Shown in pieces: positions 28,201 to 34,862 of a stretch of DNA of 64,000 nt. Source of the DNA: JAIYDJ01 sp031400505 (GTDB lineage: Bacteria > Pseudomonadota > Alphaproteobacteria > Rhodobacterales > Rhodobacteraceae); NCBI GenBank assembly GCA_031400505.1, contig JANNPZ010000084.1:1-64000 (forward strand), in the 5' to 3' direction. The position numbers and the translations under genes are program-made. Within the stretch, counting starts at the first letter, position 1. The number at the start of each line of letters is the position of its first letter. The notes beneath the pieces are model-generated. The model searched no databases, was not told where the DNA came from, and worked only from the letters and a program-made list of their open reading frames with translations.

Positions 28201-29946
28201 GGGGCCGGATTCCAGCAGCACGGTTTCCTGCGCCTGCAACAACAGGTCCTGATAAGACTGCCGGATCGCGCCAGCCGCCACCGCTTCGGCCGTGAACAGA
28301 TAGCCGGTGCCGACCAGCACGCCGACTTTCGCCCCACGATCGACAATCCGTGCAGCCAGAGCCGCAACCATCGCCGCTGACACTGCGTCATGGATGCCAC
28401 CCGCGAACCAGACTTCGACATCCATCGGCGTGCCCGGCGCAAAAGCCGCCATTAGCACATCAACGGCCTGCTGCCACAACACGAACGAAGTACGGGGCCC
28501 GACATGCCCGCCGCATTCATGCCCTTCGAAGATGAACCGCCGCGTGCCGCTTTCCAGAAACAGCTTCAACAACCCCGGCGACGGCACATGCAGATAGGTC
28601 GCAACGCCGGCCCTCTCGAGTGCGAGTGCCTGATCAGGCCGCCCGCCTGCAATCACGGCAAAGCCCGGCTTGTGATCAAGGATCACTTGCGTCTGTTCTG
28701 CCCGCAGATCGTCATCGACAAATCCCAGAATGCCGATACCCCAGGACAGATCGCCCAGCAGGGCTTTCGTCTCGGTCACAAGGATTCCCGCTTCGGCCCC
28801 GCGCATCAAGGCCAGCGCCAGGAACGGGAGTGCCCCCCCCTTCGCCACGGCCAACGCAAATTCGGCCCGGTCAGAAACCCGCGTCATCGGCCCTTGCACA
28901 ACCGGATACCGGGTGCCCATGGCCCGCGCCATCGGTGCGTCCTTGGCCAGCACATTCTGGCTTGCGGCAAGATGAACCTGCCCGGCAGTCGCCGATTGCA
29001 GCGCATCAAGTGCCGCCCCGAGCCGGCTGTGCCCGGCACGGAACTGCGGGGCAAATGCCGCATCTTGCCCCACGAGCCACAGCGCCTGATCTGCCGGACC
29101 CTGTGCCACAGCGGCCCGCAAAGCCGCCATGAAACTCTCCCGCGCCAAAGCCTGCGGTTGGCCGGACGCGTTCAACTCCCGCTCCAGCGCGTCCAGCTTT
29201 CGCGACGGGGCGTGATCGGCGCGCCAATACGTGCGGACCCCAAGACCCAGATCAAGGCCAAGGCAGCGCGTTTCGCTGCCATCCATCGCCGAAACTGCCT
29301 GCATCAAACGAGCAGGCATTTCTGCCGCATCAAACAGCGCCAACTGCCAGTCCAGCAATATTCCGGACGCCCCCGCAGCCATGACCGCCGCAGCGGTGTC
29401 GGGCGCGATGCCGCCCTGCGCGAAAACAGGCAGATCGGTCAGACGGCGCAACCACTGGATCAGCATATACGTCGTTTCTGTCGCCACCGGACCGCCAGCT
29501 TCGAAACCTTTGGCCAGAAACCCGTGCACGCCACATGCAGCCAGCGCCGCAATCTTGTCCGCGATCCCAGTGGCCTCACGCACCTCGATGACCAGCCGGC
29601 AACCGGGCCAGCGCGCGGCAAACGCAGGCCAGATCTCGGCCAGTTCCGCCGGAACAGCTTCTGTCACCACAATCCAGTCGGGGCGGTGTGGCCCCAACAG
29701 ACCTGCCAGCGCCGGCAGGGCTGCCAGTTCGGCCTTGATGCCCCACTGGCCGGCACAACCACGCGAAAGCGCACCCATCAACCGCGTCACTTCGCGCTGC
29801 GCTGCGGGTGCCGCAGGATCAATCAATTCAAGATCAAGCAGGCCCACATGTCCCGCGCGCGCGGCCGCAATCGCAATACCGGCCGATGGCAATCCCGGTG
29901 GGTTCGAAGCAAGAATGATCGGCAACCGGGATGCACCTGAAGACAT
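22204..29946 (-). CDS. PfaD-PfaA-like synthase: NMO-NMO-KS-AT-ACP-ACP-KR
   Basis: A 2580-residue protein. Residues 1-640 hold two nitronate-monooxygenase-like TIM barrels. The second is the better conserved, with QGPMTR (351-356) and GHECGGH (475-481), as in PfaD flavin enoyl reductases. The ketosynthase follows at 712-1160, with Cys905 in DAACGSS, His1040 and His1080. The acyltransferase spans 1285-1580, with Ser1386 in GHSFGE and GFHSP, which suggests malonyl use. Two ACPs carry LGVDS with Ser1841 and Ser1958. The ketoreductase spans about 2040-2560, with VTGGARG (2277-2283), Lys2413, Ser2463, Tyr2476 and Asn2480. An ATG at 29946 is preferred over upstream ATGs because GGA lies seven bases before it. 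With the next gene it has all activities for iterative, fully or partly reduced chains. Confidence 0.93.
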   Translation of the reverse strand: MSSGASRLPIILASNPPGLPSAGIAIAAARAGHVGLLDLELIDPAAPAAQREVTRLMGALSRGCAGQWGIKAELAALPALAGLLGPHRPDWIVVTEAVPAELAEIWPAFAARWPGCRLVIEVREATGIADKIAALAACGVHGFLAKGFEAGGPVATETTYMLIQWLRRLTDLPVFAQGGIAPDTAAAVMAAGASGILLDWQLALFDAAEMPARLMQAVSAMDGSETRCLGLDLGLGVRTYWRADHAPSRKLDALERELNASGQPQALARESFMAALRAAVAQGPADQALWLVGQDAAFAPQFRAGHSRLGAALDALQSATAGQVHLAASQNVLAKDAPMARAMGTRYPVVQGPMTRVSDRAEFALAVAKGGALPFLALALMRGAEAGILVTETKALLGDLSWGIGILGFVDDDLRAEQTQVILDHKPGFAVIAGGRPDQALALERAGVATYLHVPSPGLLKLFLESGTRRFIFEGHECGGHVGPRTSFVLWQQAVDVLMAAFAPGTPMDVEVWFAGGIHDAVSAAMVAALAARIVDRGAKVGVLVGTGYLFTAEAVAAGAIRQSYQDLLLQAQETVLLESGPGHMTRVADSPIVTEFRAEKARLQLEGLSGSDLRDRLEHFNIGRSRIASKGVDRNPARAANPDAPRFVDISPEDQLRLGVYMTGQAAGLHDRPTTISALHEDLCDGAVAWMAALVAQPAAVAVPEPAEGPGACIAITGISTILPKAVNSSQYWQNILDKVDAIEEVPARRWDWRRYYDADRHAPDKIYSKWGGFLNEMEFDPLRYGIPPTSLPQIEPLQLLALEAVRQALEDAGYPGGVIPDAALRKRTSVIIGVGGGAGPLGQKYAVRSALPAIEGRVSETAAARLPEWTEDSFPGVLLNVIAGRIANRFDLGGVNFTVDAACGSSLAAVMLAARELEAGTSDMVIVGGVDSFQNPFDFLAFSKTRALSPRGRCRTFDASADGIAISEGLALVVLRRLADAEAEGGRIYAVLRGVAGSSDGRDLSLTAPRAEGQQEALHRAYAQAGISPATVGMVEAHGTGTVVGDQTEIQSLSRVFADSRSDRQFCGVGSVKSMIGHTKAAAGCAGMIKMALALHHRVQPATLNVTVPNPNANFSESPFYVQTEARPWLRSGNSARRAGVSAFGFGGTNFHAVLEEYEGGYLDAHQEPFRLDWAEEVLAFSAANAADLAQALERAAAGIAAADPAIRLADIAASLAHRFDPSAGARAAVVAAIANRKDLIDRLSHLAAGLRSAPPAADGVPRRVDPRGSFLALGAALSPGQVALLFPGQGSQYPGMAASLAMHFPLVRQTLEETSQWLAGRTPQPLCDLIHPIPTLDPDVAAAQTALLTRTDVAQPAIGAVSLAVLRLLRSLGLQAGAFVGHSFGEYTALHAAGAFDATTLLDLAHARGDAIMQSVQGTAGDLGTMSAVGADAATVRAALGGDGSVVLANLNAPDQTVIAGPTSAVAAAGDRLRAAGLNVQPLPVACGFHSPCVAPARDRLAAALAAAQIGAPGLPVYANATAAPYSAQPEQVRGQLADHLISPVDFVASVQAMHAAGARLFLEVGPNGVLSRLVDRCLAGQDGVLALASDGKGKAGIGAFLGLLAGAAAAGLPLTLGALWSRRARTDLDVLTWDLARSLPKRPSVVWLIDAANVRPLGGEVNKLGFATPVEDDIVPAAVVLQPVSVASPVVQPVIAAPVAVVETAPGPGMADTAAAEFALRRHHELMTRFLDSSREVMLAYIGQGAVPAGRAAPSVVAALPAAQVMPPVAAPDPVTTLPAAPVLALPVAPTVPAPAQSVSLATVTDALRALIADRTGYPTDMLAADLDLEADLGVDSIKRVEIVGALRMQLLPQTAGTEAVREAMGPVARSRSIALIAAKFIEVAGGFAPAAAAAPTSQTPIATTAIAPPASVPALTLATVTDALRALIADRTGYPTDMLAADLDLEADLGVDSIKRVEIVGALRMQLLPQTAGTEAVREAMGPVARSRSIALIAAKFIEVAGGFAPAAAPAPAPTSQTPIAADKQTSPMKSAVSTRDVQHWNARFVMVPQTISDTGPATALPVGRYAITDDGTGLSQHLATALAAFGLRAEVLDAGLPDADLRRLVDMHRDWVGLFHLAPLGVFAMTRQGQPKDWHGDVTRATRALYTVLQAMGPGLVARRDGVVITASALGGAFGFDGSVPENPAAGGAPGLLKAVALEWTAVHCRAVDLAPGMAPDAQVQALLDEATYRTGPVEVGRAPGNRLELLAEPRSLAPDSPVTVGLNPGDVILVTGGARGITAKIALHLSQMVAAHFVLMGTQAVPDAPEPADIAGLAVASAVKAALIARAKAAGQAPRPAKIERQWREIQKIREIRETLSALRVAGAKADYIACNVRDRAGFAAAIGAIRDRLGRIDGVLHGAGVIEDKLLADKTLDSFEQVLRTKTDSAETLAQTMGLLPGLGAPAGGRPRFVVFFTSVAGRFGNRGQGDYGAANETVSKFARWLQAQPQAAATRICAVSWGPWDTGAGGMVSPEIKAQFDALGIVPIPPELGVAALAAELRHGSLDEPEVVWGEGPWARDAARMVTAGLIRAAE
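23869..24185. repeat. Tandem ACP repeat, copy A (encodes second ACP)
   Basis: Direct repeat partner of 24226-24536. Apart from a 6-base length difference in the Ala-rich linker and very few substitutions, the two units are identical at DNA level. It encodes the carrier domain with Ser1958. Confidence 0.9.
24226..24536. repeat. Tandem ACP repeat, copy B (encodes first ACP)
   Basis: Direct repeat partner of 23869-24185, offset 351 bases over the carrier domain. It encodes the domain with Ser1841. The near-identity, including third codon positions, points to recent duplication or gene conversion. Confidence 0.9.
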
Positions 29947-30136
29947 GACACGTTCCATTCCAAACACTGCATTTTGCCAAAGACGATGCTCAACCTGCCA
30001 TTGGTCGCGGTACAAGCGCTGGCAACTTCGCTCAAATCCCATAATAACCCGTCAACGGCCAATGCCTAGCGCTAACTGACCTATGCGGCTTTCGTATGAC
30101 ACGCGCCGACAACCGAGCACTTTCAATCAGCAGGTG

Positions 30137-31396
30137 TCAGGTCTTCTTTGTCTCGCTCGCAGCGCGCCAGTTGACCCAACCGCCCTCGGGCTCACGCGGA
30201 TCCTTGGCCTCGACAGGTGTGACCGCAGGCGCGGGCACGATGGTTCCATGTCCCTGCTGATGACCGTCTGGGCCGTTCGGATTGGAAAGCGCACGGCTAA
30301 AAATTCCCGGTGCAGGCGCAATCTGCCAGTTGCCTTGCGCCGTTGCCGCCGGCCACGCGCGACCCTGCATCTGGCCGCCGCCCGCTACGCCCTGACCCGC
30401 CGCGCCCTGACCCGTCCACCCCGCAAACCGGCCTTGCCCGATTTGCCTGCCGGCCCACATACCCGGAGCACCTGTCATGCCATTTTGACCCGCTGCTGTT
30501 GCGGCAGCGCCGCCAAAGAAGCCTTGCCCCATCATACGGCGACCCATGCCGGGTGCGGGAACCGGCTGTCCCGGTCCACCCTGCCCCATGCCCGCACCGA
30601 AACGCCCCCCGGGCATAGCCCATCCGTTGAATTGACCCTGCGCAGGGCCCATCGCCGGCCCTGGTTGCCCCGCCATACCACCACCGAAACGCCCTTGCGC
30701 CATTCCTGGCCCGGGGCCATGGACGGGGCCCTGGATTGGGCCAGGTCCGGGGTTTGGTGCAGCACCGGGGCCAAACCGCCCTGGACCCGCGCCGGACGGT
30801 CCCATGGGGCCCATGGGGCCCGCTGCAGGCCGCACACCCTGCGCCAGTCCGCCGGGCAGTGTTGCGTTGCCAAATCGACCTTGGCCGATGCCGCCCGCCC
30901 CACCGGCGCCCGGCCCAAAACGGCCCATGCCACCACCAAAGCGACCCTGGCCCATACCCGGCTGGCCCATACCCGGCTGGCCCGGTCCCTGCTGGCCCAT
31001 GCCCGGCAGACCCATCATTCCGGCACCACCGCCAAACCGACCCATGGCACCGTTAAACCGGCCCTGGCCCATCATGCCCTGACCCATCCCACCCGCAAAC
31101 CGGCCCTGACCCGGCACACCGCCCGCCATCGGCCCGCGGTTCATCATGCCGCCCTGAAAAACTGGCTGACCCATGTTGTTTTGGGGCGCTGTTGCCGGCG
31201 GTGTATCGCTGCTACCCGATGCAAAGCGTCCTTGACCCATCCCTCCGCCAAAGCGGCCTTGGCCGAACTGGCGATTGAAGCCGCCAAAGCCGGGCCGCAA
31301 AGCGGCAGGCGCGGTATCTGCAGAAGGTTGCCCGGACTGCGTGCCCTGGTTCGGCGCGGTTTCGTCCATGTCGGGTGTTTCAGGAGTTTCTGCCAT
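30137..31396 (-). CDS. Gly/Met-rich GRF-repeat low-complexity protein
   Basis: A 419-residue protein with no recognisable fold. After an acidic, Pro/Thr-rich N-terminus (1-35) it consists mainly of irregular repeats around GQGRFGGGM. At least twelve GRF triplets are present, with variants such as GQGFFGG. The last 60 residues are less repetitive and end EPEGGWVNWRAASETKKT. There is no signal peptide or membrane segment. The composition suggests a flexible, self-associating or scaffold protein. It lies between the HlyD-like gene and the large synthase gene on the same strand. The motif QGRFxGxM also occurs in the HlyD-like protein. It could be an export substrate or scaffold; the function is unknown. 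Confidence 0.75.
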   Translation of the reverse strand: MAETPETPDMDETAPNQGTQSGQPSADTAPAALRPGFGGFNRQFGQGRFGGGMGQGRFASGSSDTPPATAPQNNMGQPVFQGGMMNRGPMAGGVPGQGRFAGGMGQGMMGQGRFNGAMGRFGGGAGMMGLPGMGQQGPGQPGMGQPGMGQGRFGGGMGRFGPGAGGAGGIGQGRFGNATLPGGLAQGVRPAAGPMGPMGPSGAGPGRFGPGAAPNPGPGPIQGPVHGPGPGMAQGRFGGGMAGQPGPAMGPAQGQFNGWAMPGGRFGAGMGQGGPGQPVPAPGMGRRMMGQGFFGGAAATAAGQNGMTGAPGMWAGRQIGQGRFAGWTGQGAAGQGVAGGGQMQGRAWPAATAQGNWQIAPAPGIFSRALSNPNGPDGHQQGHGTIVPAPAVTPVEAKDPREPEGGWVNWRAASETKKT

Positions 31397-31571
31397 GATG
31401 CCCTACAAAATTCCGATATCTGCCAAATTGAACTTCACAGATCGGTCACCACACTGTCTGCAGTCCATCCTCGACGCGCGATTTATCCATGCGCCATTGA
31501 CGGCGCAACCGAATTTGCGGAAATCCGTTGCTGCGCGGATTAAATGCGTCGCTTCGCCACACGTCAAGGCG

Positions 31572-34500
31572 TCACGGTATCCAGGACCAGACGTCGATTT
31601 TTGCAAACCGAACGATTGTGCGCAGATATGCCTCCCAAACAAGCATCTCGCTTCCCTCGATCTTGGCCCAGCCTGTCATCGAAGATCGCAGCAGGCCATC
31701 ACTGTTGGGGAAAACGGCGGTGGCCCGGACGATCCGGCCATAGCCTGCATCTTCGGCGACCGGAGCGACTTGGCGAATTTCCCCGGTCACTTCGATTTCG
31801 GATTGGCTTTCCGCGCGCAGCCGTACCGACTGGCCGGGCTTGATAAAGCCGATGTCAGCTTCGGGGATGGAAATCGTCGCCGTCACAACGTCGGTCTTTT
31901 CAATTGCCAGAAACTCGTCGCCAATTTTCAGGTAGTCCCCGACACGCAAGTTAAGATCTGCCGTGACCACTGTCCCGTCCATCGGGGACACGATGAGCGT
32001 CCGTTGAAGTTCACCTTTGTCATAGGCCAATTCGCGTTCCAGACGGTCAACCGCAGCCCGTGCGATCTGCAATTCTTCCGATGTTGCGCCAGCCAGGGTC
32101 AGCGCCAGGAATGCCCGGTCGGCCTCGACATCGGCGACAGTCGCGGCATAGTCGGCCTCGGTCTTTTCGACGGCCGCCGCGCTGACGGCCTGCGAGGCGA
32201 CCAGACTGCGGGCGCGTTCAACCTCGGCTTTGCGCAAGGATGCCATTGCCTCGGACCGCGCCAGCTTTGCCTTGGCCACGTCAATCTGTTCGGGTTGCGA
32301 CCCCGCCTCGAGCTTGGCGAGTTCTGCCTGCGCTCCGGCAAGCTGCGCCTCTGTGACGGCGATGCTGGCCAATTGATCCCAATCCGACAGGCGGACCAAA
32401 GGTGTGCCGGCAACCACGCGATCACCTTGCGCGACAAACACCTCGACAACTTCGCCATCAGTTCGGGCTACGGCGGTTCCACGAGCCGCTGGCAGAATTT
32501 CGACCCGTCCCCCGGCTTCGTACCGATATGGCAGAAACGCCGCGACAAGCAGCCCGCACGCGATCACCGCCCAGACCACGCCAGCCCGGTTTGGCAAGGC
32601 ATCGGCGGCGGTCTTTGTTGCAGGCCGCGCGCCAGCTTGTGCCGGGTCAAGATCCGCGCGTCCTGCCACGTGGTCCCCTTCGCCGGGCTGCAGGTCCGGG
32701 CCGCGGAGCGCGACCTTGCCGCCCGTGGCGGTCATCGTGCCGGTCTGGCCGCCCATTGCCCCGGCCATGCCACCCAAAGCAGTCGCCTTTTGCTGGCGGC
32801 TTTTCGTCTTGGACATCGCAAGGACCCAAAGGGTTGCTGCGAGCATCAGAGCCAGAAAGATACTGACGCCCAGCCCGTCCAGCCTGCTTTGCAGCGCCAT
32901 CAGGATGAAGATCGCACCCAAACCCAGGATCAGCGAAGTGGTCAGAACCGTCCCCACGGCAAAAAGCGCCAGCGGCCAGGCATCGTCCCGGCGGATTGTC
33001 GGCGGCAGGCGCCCTTTCAGAAACACCGCCCGCGCGGCCATGATTGATTTCGCCAGAAGCCTCGGTTCGCCCAGTACGGCCCCCATAAACCGCATCCCGT
33101 CACCCGGGATCATCGGCCAGGCCGTAATCAGGAACATGACCAGCCCGAATTTCGCCACGACAAGCGCCACCATCGGGGCCGACCCGCCAGAGTCGCGCGA
33201 CACCGCCCAAAACAGGATACCAAACACAAACAGCGACAGCCGGAACATCAAGGGCGCCGCGAAAGCCCAGATCTGGCCTTTGCGGTCCAACCGCGCCACG
33301 GCACTGTCGTCGATGTAAAAACGCGGGAAAAAGCCAAGCAGCAGGTTGATCCCGATGCTCTTGACCCGTCCACTGTTGGCGGTGATTGCCAGTCCCTGTG
33401 CGACGCGTGATCCAAAGCTGTTGACGAACAATCCGATCAGCAGCGTCATCACCAGGCCGGAACTGGCAATCAGCGCTGAAACGTCACTGGCAACCTCCGG
33501 CATCTTCTGGATCAGCGTCATTCCGGCAAAGACGGTCAACGGCAACAGCATCCAAAGGAAGAACTTCAACGGCCAAAGGGCGTAGTAAAGCACGCGAAAC
33601 AGCAGATCGGGATTGAAAAGCGGAAGCTGGGTGGGGCCCAGTTCTTTTGCTTGCGGTTCCGGTGCCATCCGGCCGCGCATGCCGCGCATGCCTGCGCCCA
33701 TGCCGCCCATCGCCATCATGCCGCCGGGCATGGCCCCCATTCCGCCGCCCATCCCGCCTGGCATCCCGCCCATACCGCCGCCCATCCCGCCAATGTTGCG
33801 CCGCATCCGACCGGCAAATCGGCCTTGCGCCTCTGCGCCTCCGAATCCGGTTTCATGCGACACAACGCCGTCTGCGGGATCGTCGACCCGACCGACCGTG
33901 GCAGAGGGTCTGCGCGCCACAAACCGACGGGCCGAAGGTGCCGGATCAGGCGCGGGCTGGAGCGGTTCGGGAGCCGGTACGGAAACCGGCTTTGCAACTT
34001 CGGCCGCAGCGGTTTTTGGCGCAGGCGCCCCGCTCTCTGCCTTCTTGGACCGTACCAGCGTCAATTTTGATCCCGTTGGCTCGCCAGTTGGTTTCGCAAC
34101 CGACACATCGCCGACTGTCACAGCGGGGGCCCGTGCGGCCCGGTTGCGCAGACGCATCGCAGGCGCCACAACGGGCGCGGCCTCATCAGGCTCCAACAAC
34201 CCCAGGATGTTCAACCGCCGGAAAAACTTTGCAACCTGCACCGCAGTCAACGGATGATCCGTCAGATTTTGCAACCGAAGTTGCAGGTCTTCCGGACTGG
34301 CAAGACCATCGGCGGCCGTGCAGAGGAAATGCTCTTGTGCGTCAAAGTCGAACCTGCGGTCATTGCGCAGGTCGATGATGCGCAGCCGTCCGGGCAAACG
34401 TTGGCCGGTGTCAGCCGCCGGACCTTCATGCACAAAGCGCAGGTCGGCGCGCATCTTGGGGCGTGCAACCACTGGCGTTGCTGCAGCACGGCGCAACCCG

Positions 34501-34610
34501 AAGGGCCGTTCAACGGGTGCAGCAGCGTTTTTTGTGTTTTCGGCCTCTGGCGGGTTGGTTGTCTTTGTTCCGCTGGCGGCTCCGACCTGGGGAACTTCAT
34601 CGCGCTTCAT
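31572..34610 (-). CDS. Dead-M50 membrane domain fused to HlyD-like adaptor
   Basis: A 1012-residue protein. Residues 75-145 look like a small winged-helix or PqqD-like domain. Residues 255-315 are Gly/Met-rich and include QGRFAGRMRR. Residues 336-600 form a multi-helix membrane region aligned with peptidase M50/HlyD fusion proteins, but the zinc motif HExxH is replaced by NSFGS (397-401). The later Asp-Gly motif remains as GDG (503-505). Residues 675-1012 are an HlyD-type adaptor with one membrane helix, a biotinyl-lipoyl half (VVEVFVAQGDRV), a coiled-coil hairpin (about 745-865) and the closing half. GGAG precedes the ATG at 34610. It probably helps export a locus product without proteolysis. 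No ABC or outer-membrane partner is in the window. Confidence 0.82.
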   Translation of the reverse strand: MKRDEVPQVGAASGTKTTNPPEAENTKNAAAPVERPFGLRRAAATPVVARPKMRADLRFVHEGPAADTGQRLPGRLRIIDLRNDRRFDFDAQEHFLCTAADGLASPEDLQLRLQNLTDHPLTAVQVAKFFRRLNILGLLEPDEAAPVVAPAMRLRNRAARAPAVTVGDVSVAKPTGEPTGSKLTLVRSKKAESGAPAPKTAAAEVAKPVSVPAPEPLQPAPDPAPSARRFVARRPSATVGRVDDPADGVVSHETGFGGAEAQGRFAGRMRRNIGGMGGGMGGMPGGMGGGMGAMPGGMMAMGGMGAGMRGMRGRMAPEPQAKELGPTQLPLFNPDLLFRVLYYALWPLKFFLWMLLPLTVFAGMTLIQKMPEVASDVSALIASSGLVMTLLIGLFVNSFGSRVAQGLAITANSGRVKSIGINLLLGFFPRFYIDDSAVARLDRKGQIWAFAAPLMFRLSLFVFGILFWAVSRDSGGSAPMVALVVAKFGLVMFLITAWPMIPGDGMRFMGAVLGEPRLLAKSIMAARAVFLKGRLPPTIRRDDAWPLALFAVGTVLTTSLILGLGAIFILMALQSRLDGLGVSIFLALMLAATLWVLAMSKTKSRQQKATALGGMAGAMGGQTGTMTATGGKVALRGPDLQPGEGDHVAGRADLDPAQAGARPATKTAADALPNRAGVVWAVIACGLLVAAFLPYRYEAGGRVEILPAARGTAVARTDGEVVEVFVAQGDRVVAGTPLVRLSDWDQLASIAVTEAQLAGAQAELAKLEAGSQPEQIDVAKAKLARSEAMASLRKAEVERARSLVASQAVSAAAVEKTEADYAATVADVEADRAFLALTLAGATSEELQIARAAVDRLERELAYDKGELQRTLIVSPMDGTVVTADLNLRVGDYLKIGDEFLAIEKTDVVTATISIPEADIGFIKPGQSVRLRAESQSEIEVTGEIRQVAPVAEDAGYGRIVRATAVFPNSDGLLRSSMTGWAKIEGSEMLVWEAYLRTIVRFAKIDVWSWIP

Positions 34611-34862
34611 CGACAACTCCACTTTGCGACGCCGCAGCATCGCCAAATCCGGCGCCGCGCCGCAGGATGCGGGGTGGGGCCTGCCCTACATCATATGCTC
34701 TCGACACCGAAATTTCCATGGCGATCAACGCCGCATTCAAGATGATTCGCTGGCTGTGCCTTTATCCACACCGAAAGCCGGGACACATGCCGAACTGTGG
34801 TTCGAAAACCCTTAAGAGTTCCCTACCCCCGTTCGTGAACATCAACCCCCCTTGGCTACGAC

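Noticed and set aside
30137..31396. Idea that the GRF-repeat protein is a RiPP precursor for the M50-HlyD exporter
   Set aside because: No leader-core layout, no maturase gene and a protease domain that is dead; kept only as a possible substrate or scaffold.
30083..31543. Plus-strand frame opposite the GRF-repeat gene, as an alternative to it
   Set aside because: The minus-strand protein has an AGGG ribosome site, acidic N-terminus and a motif shared with two neighbours; the plus frame has none of these.
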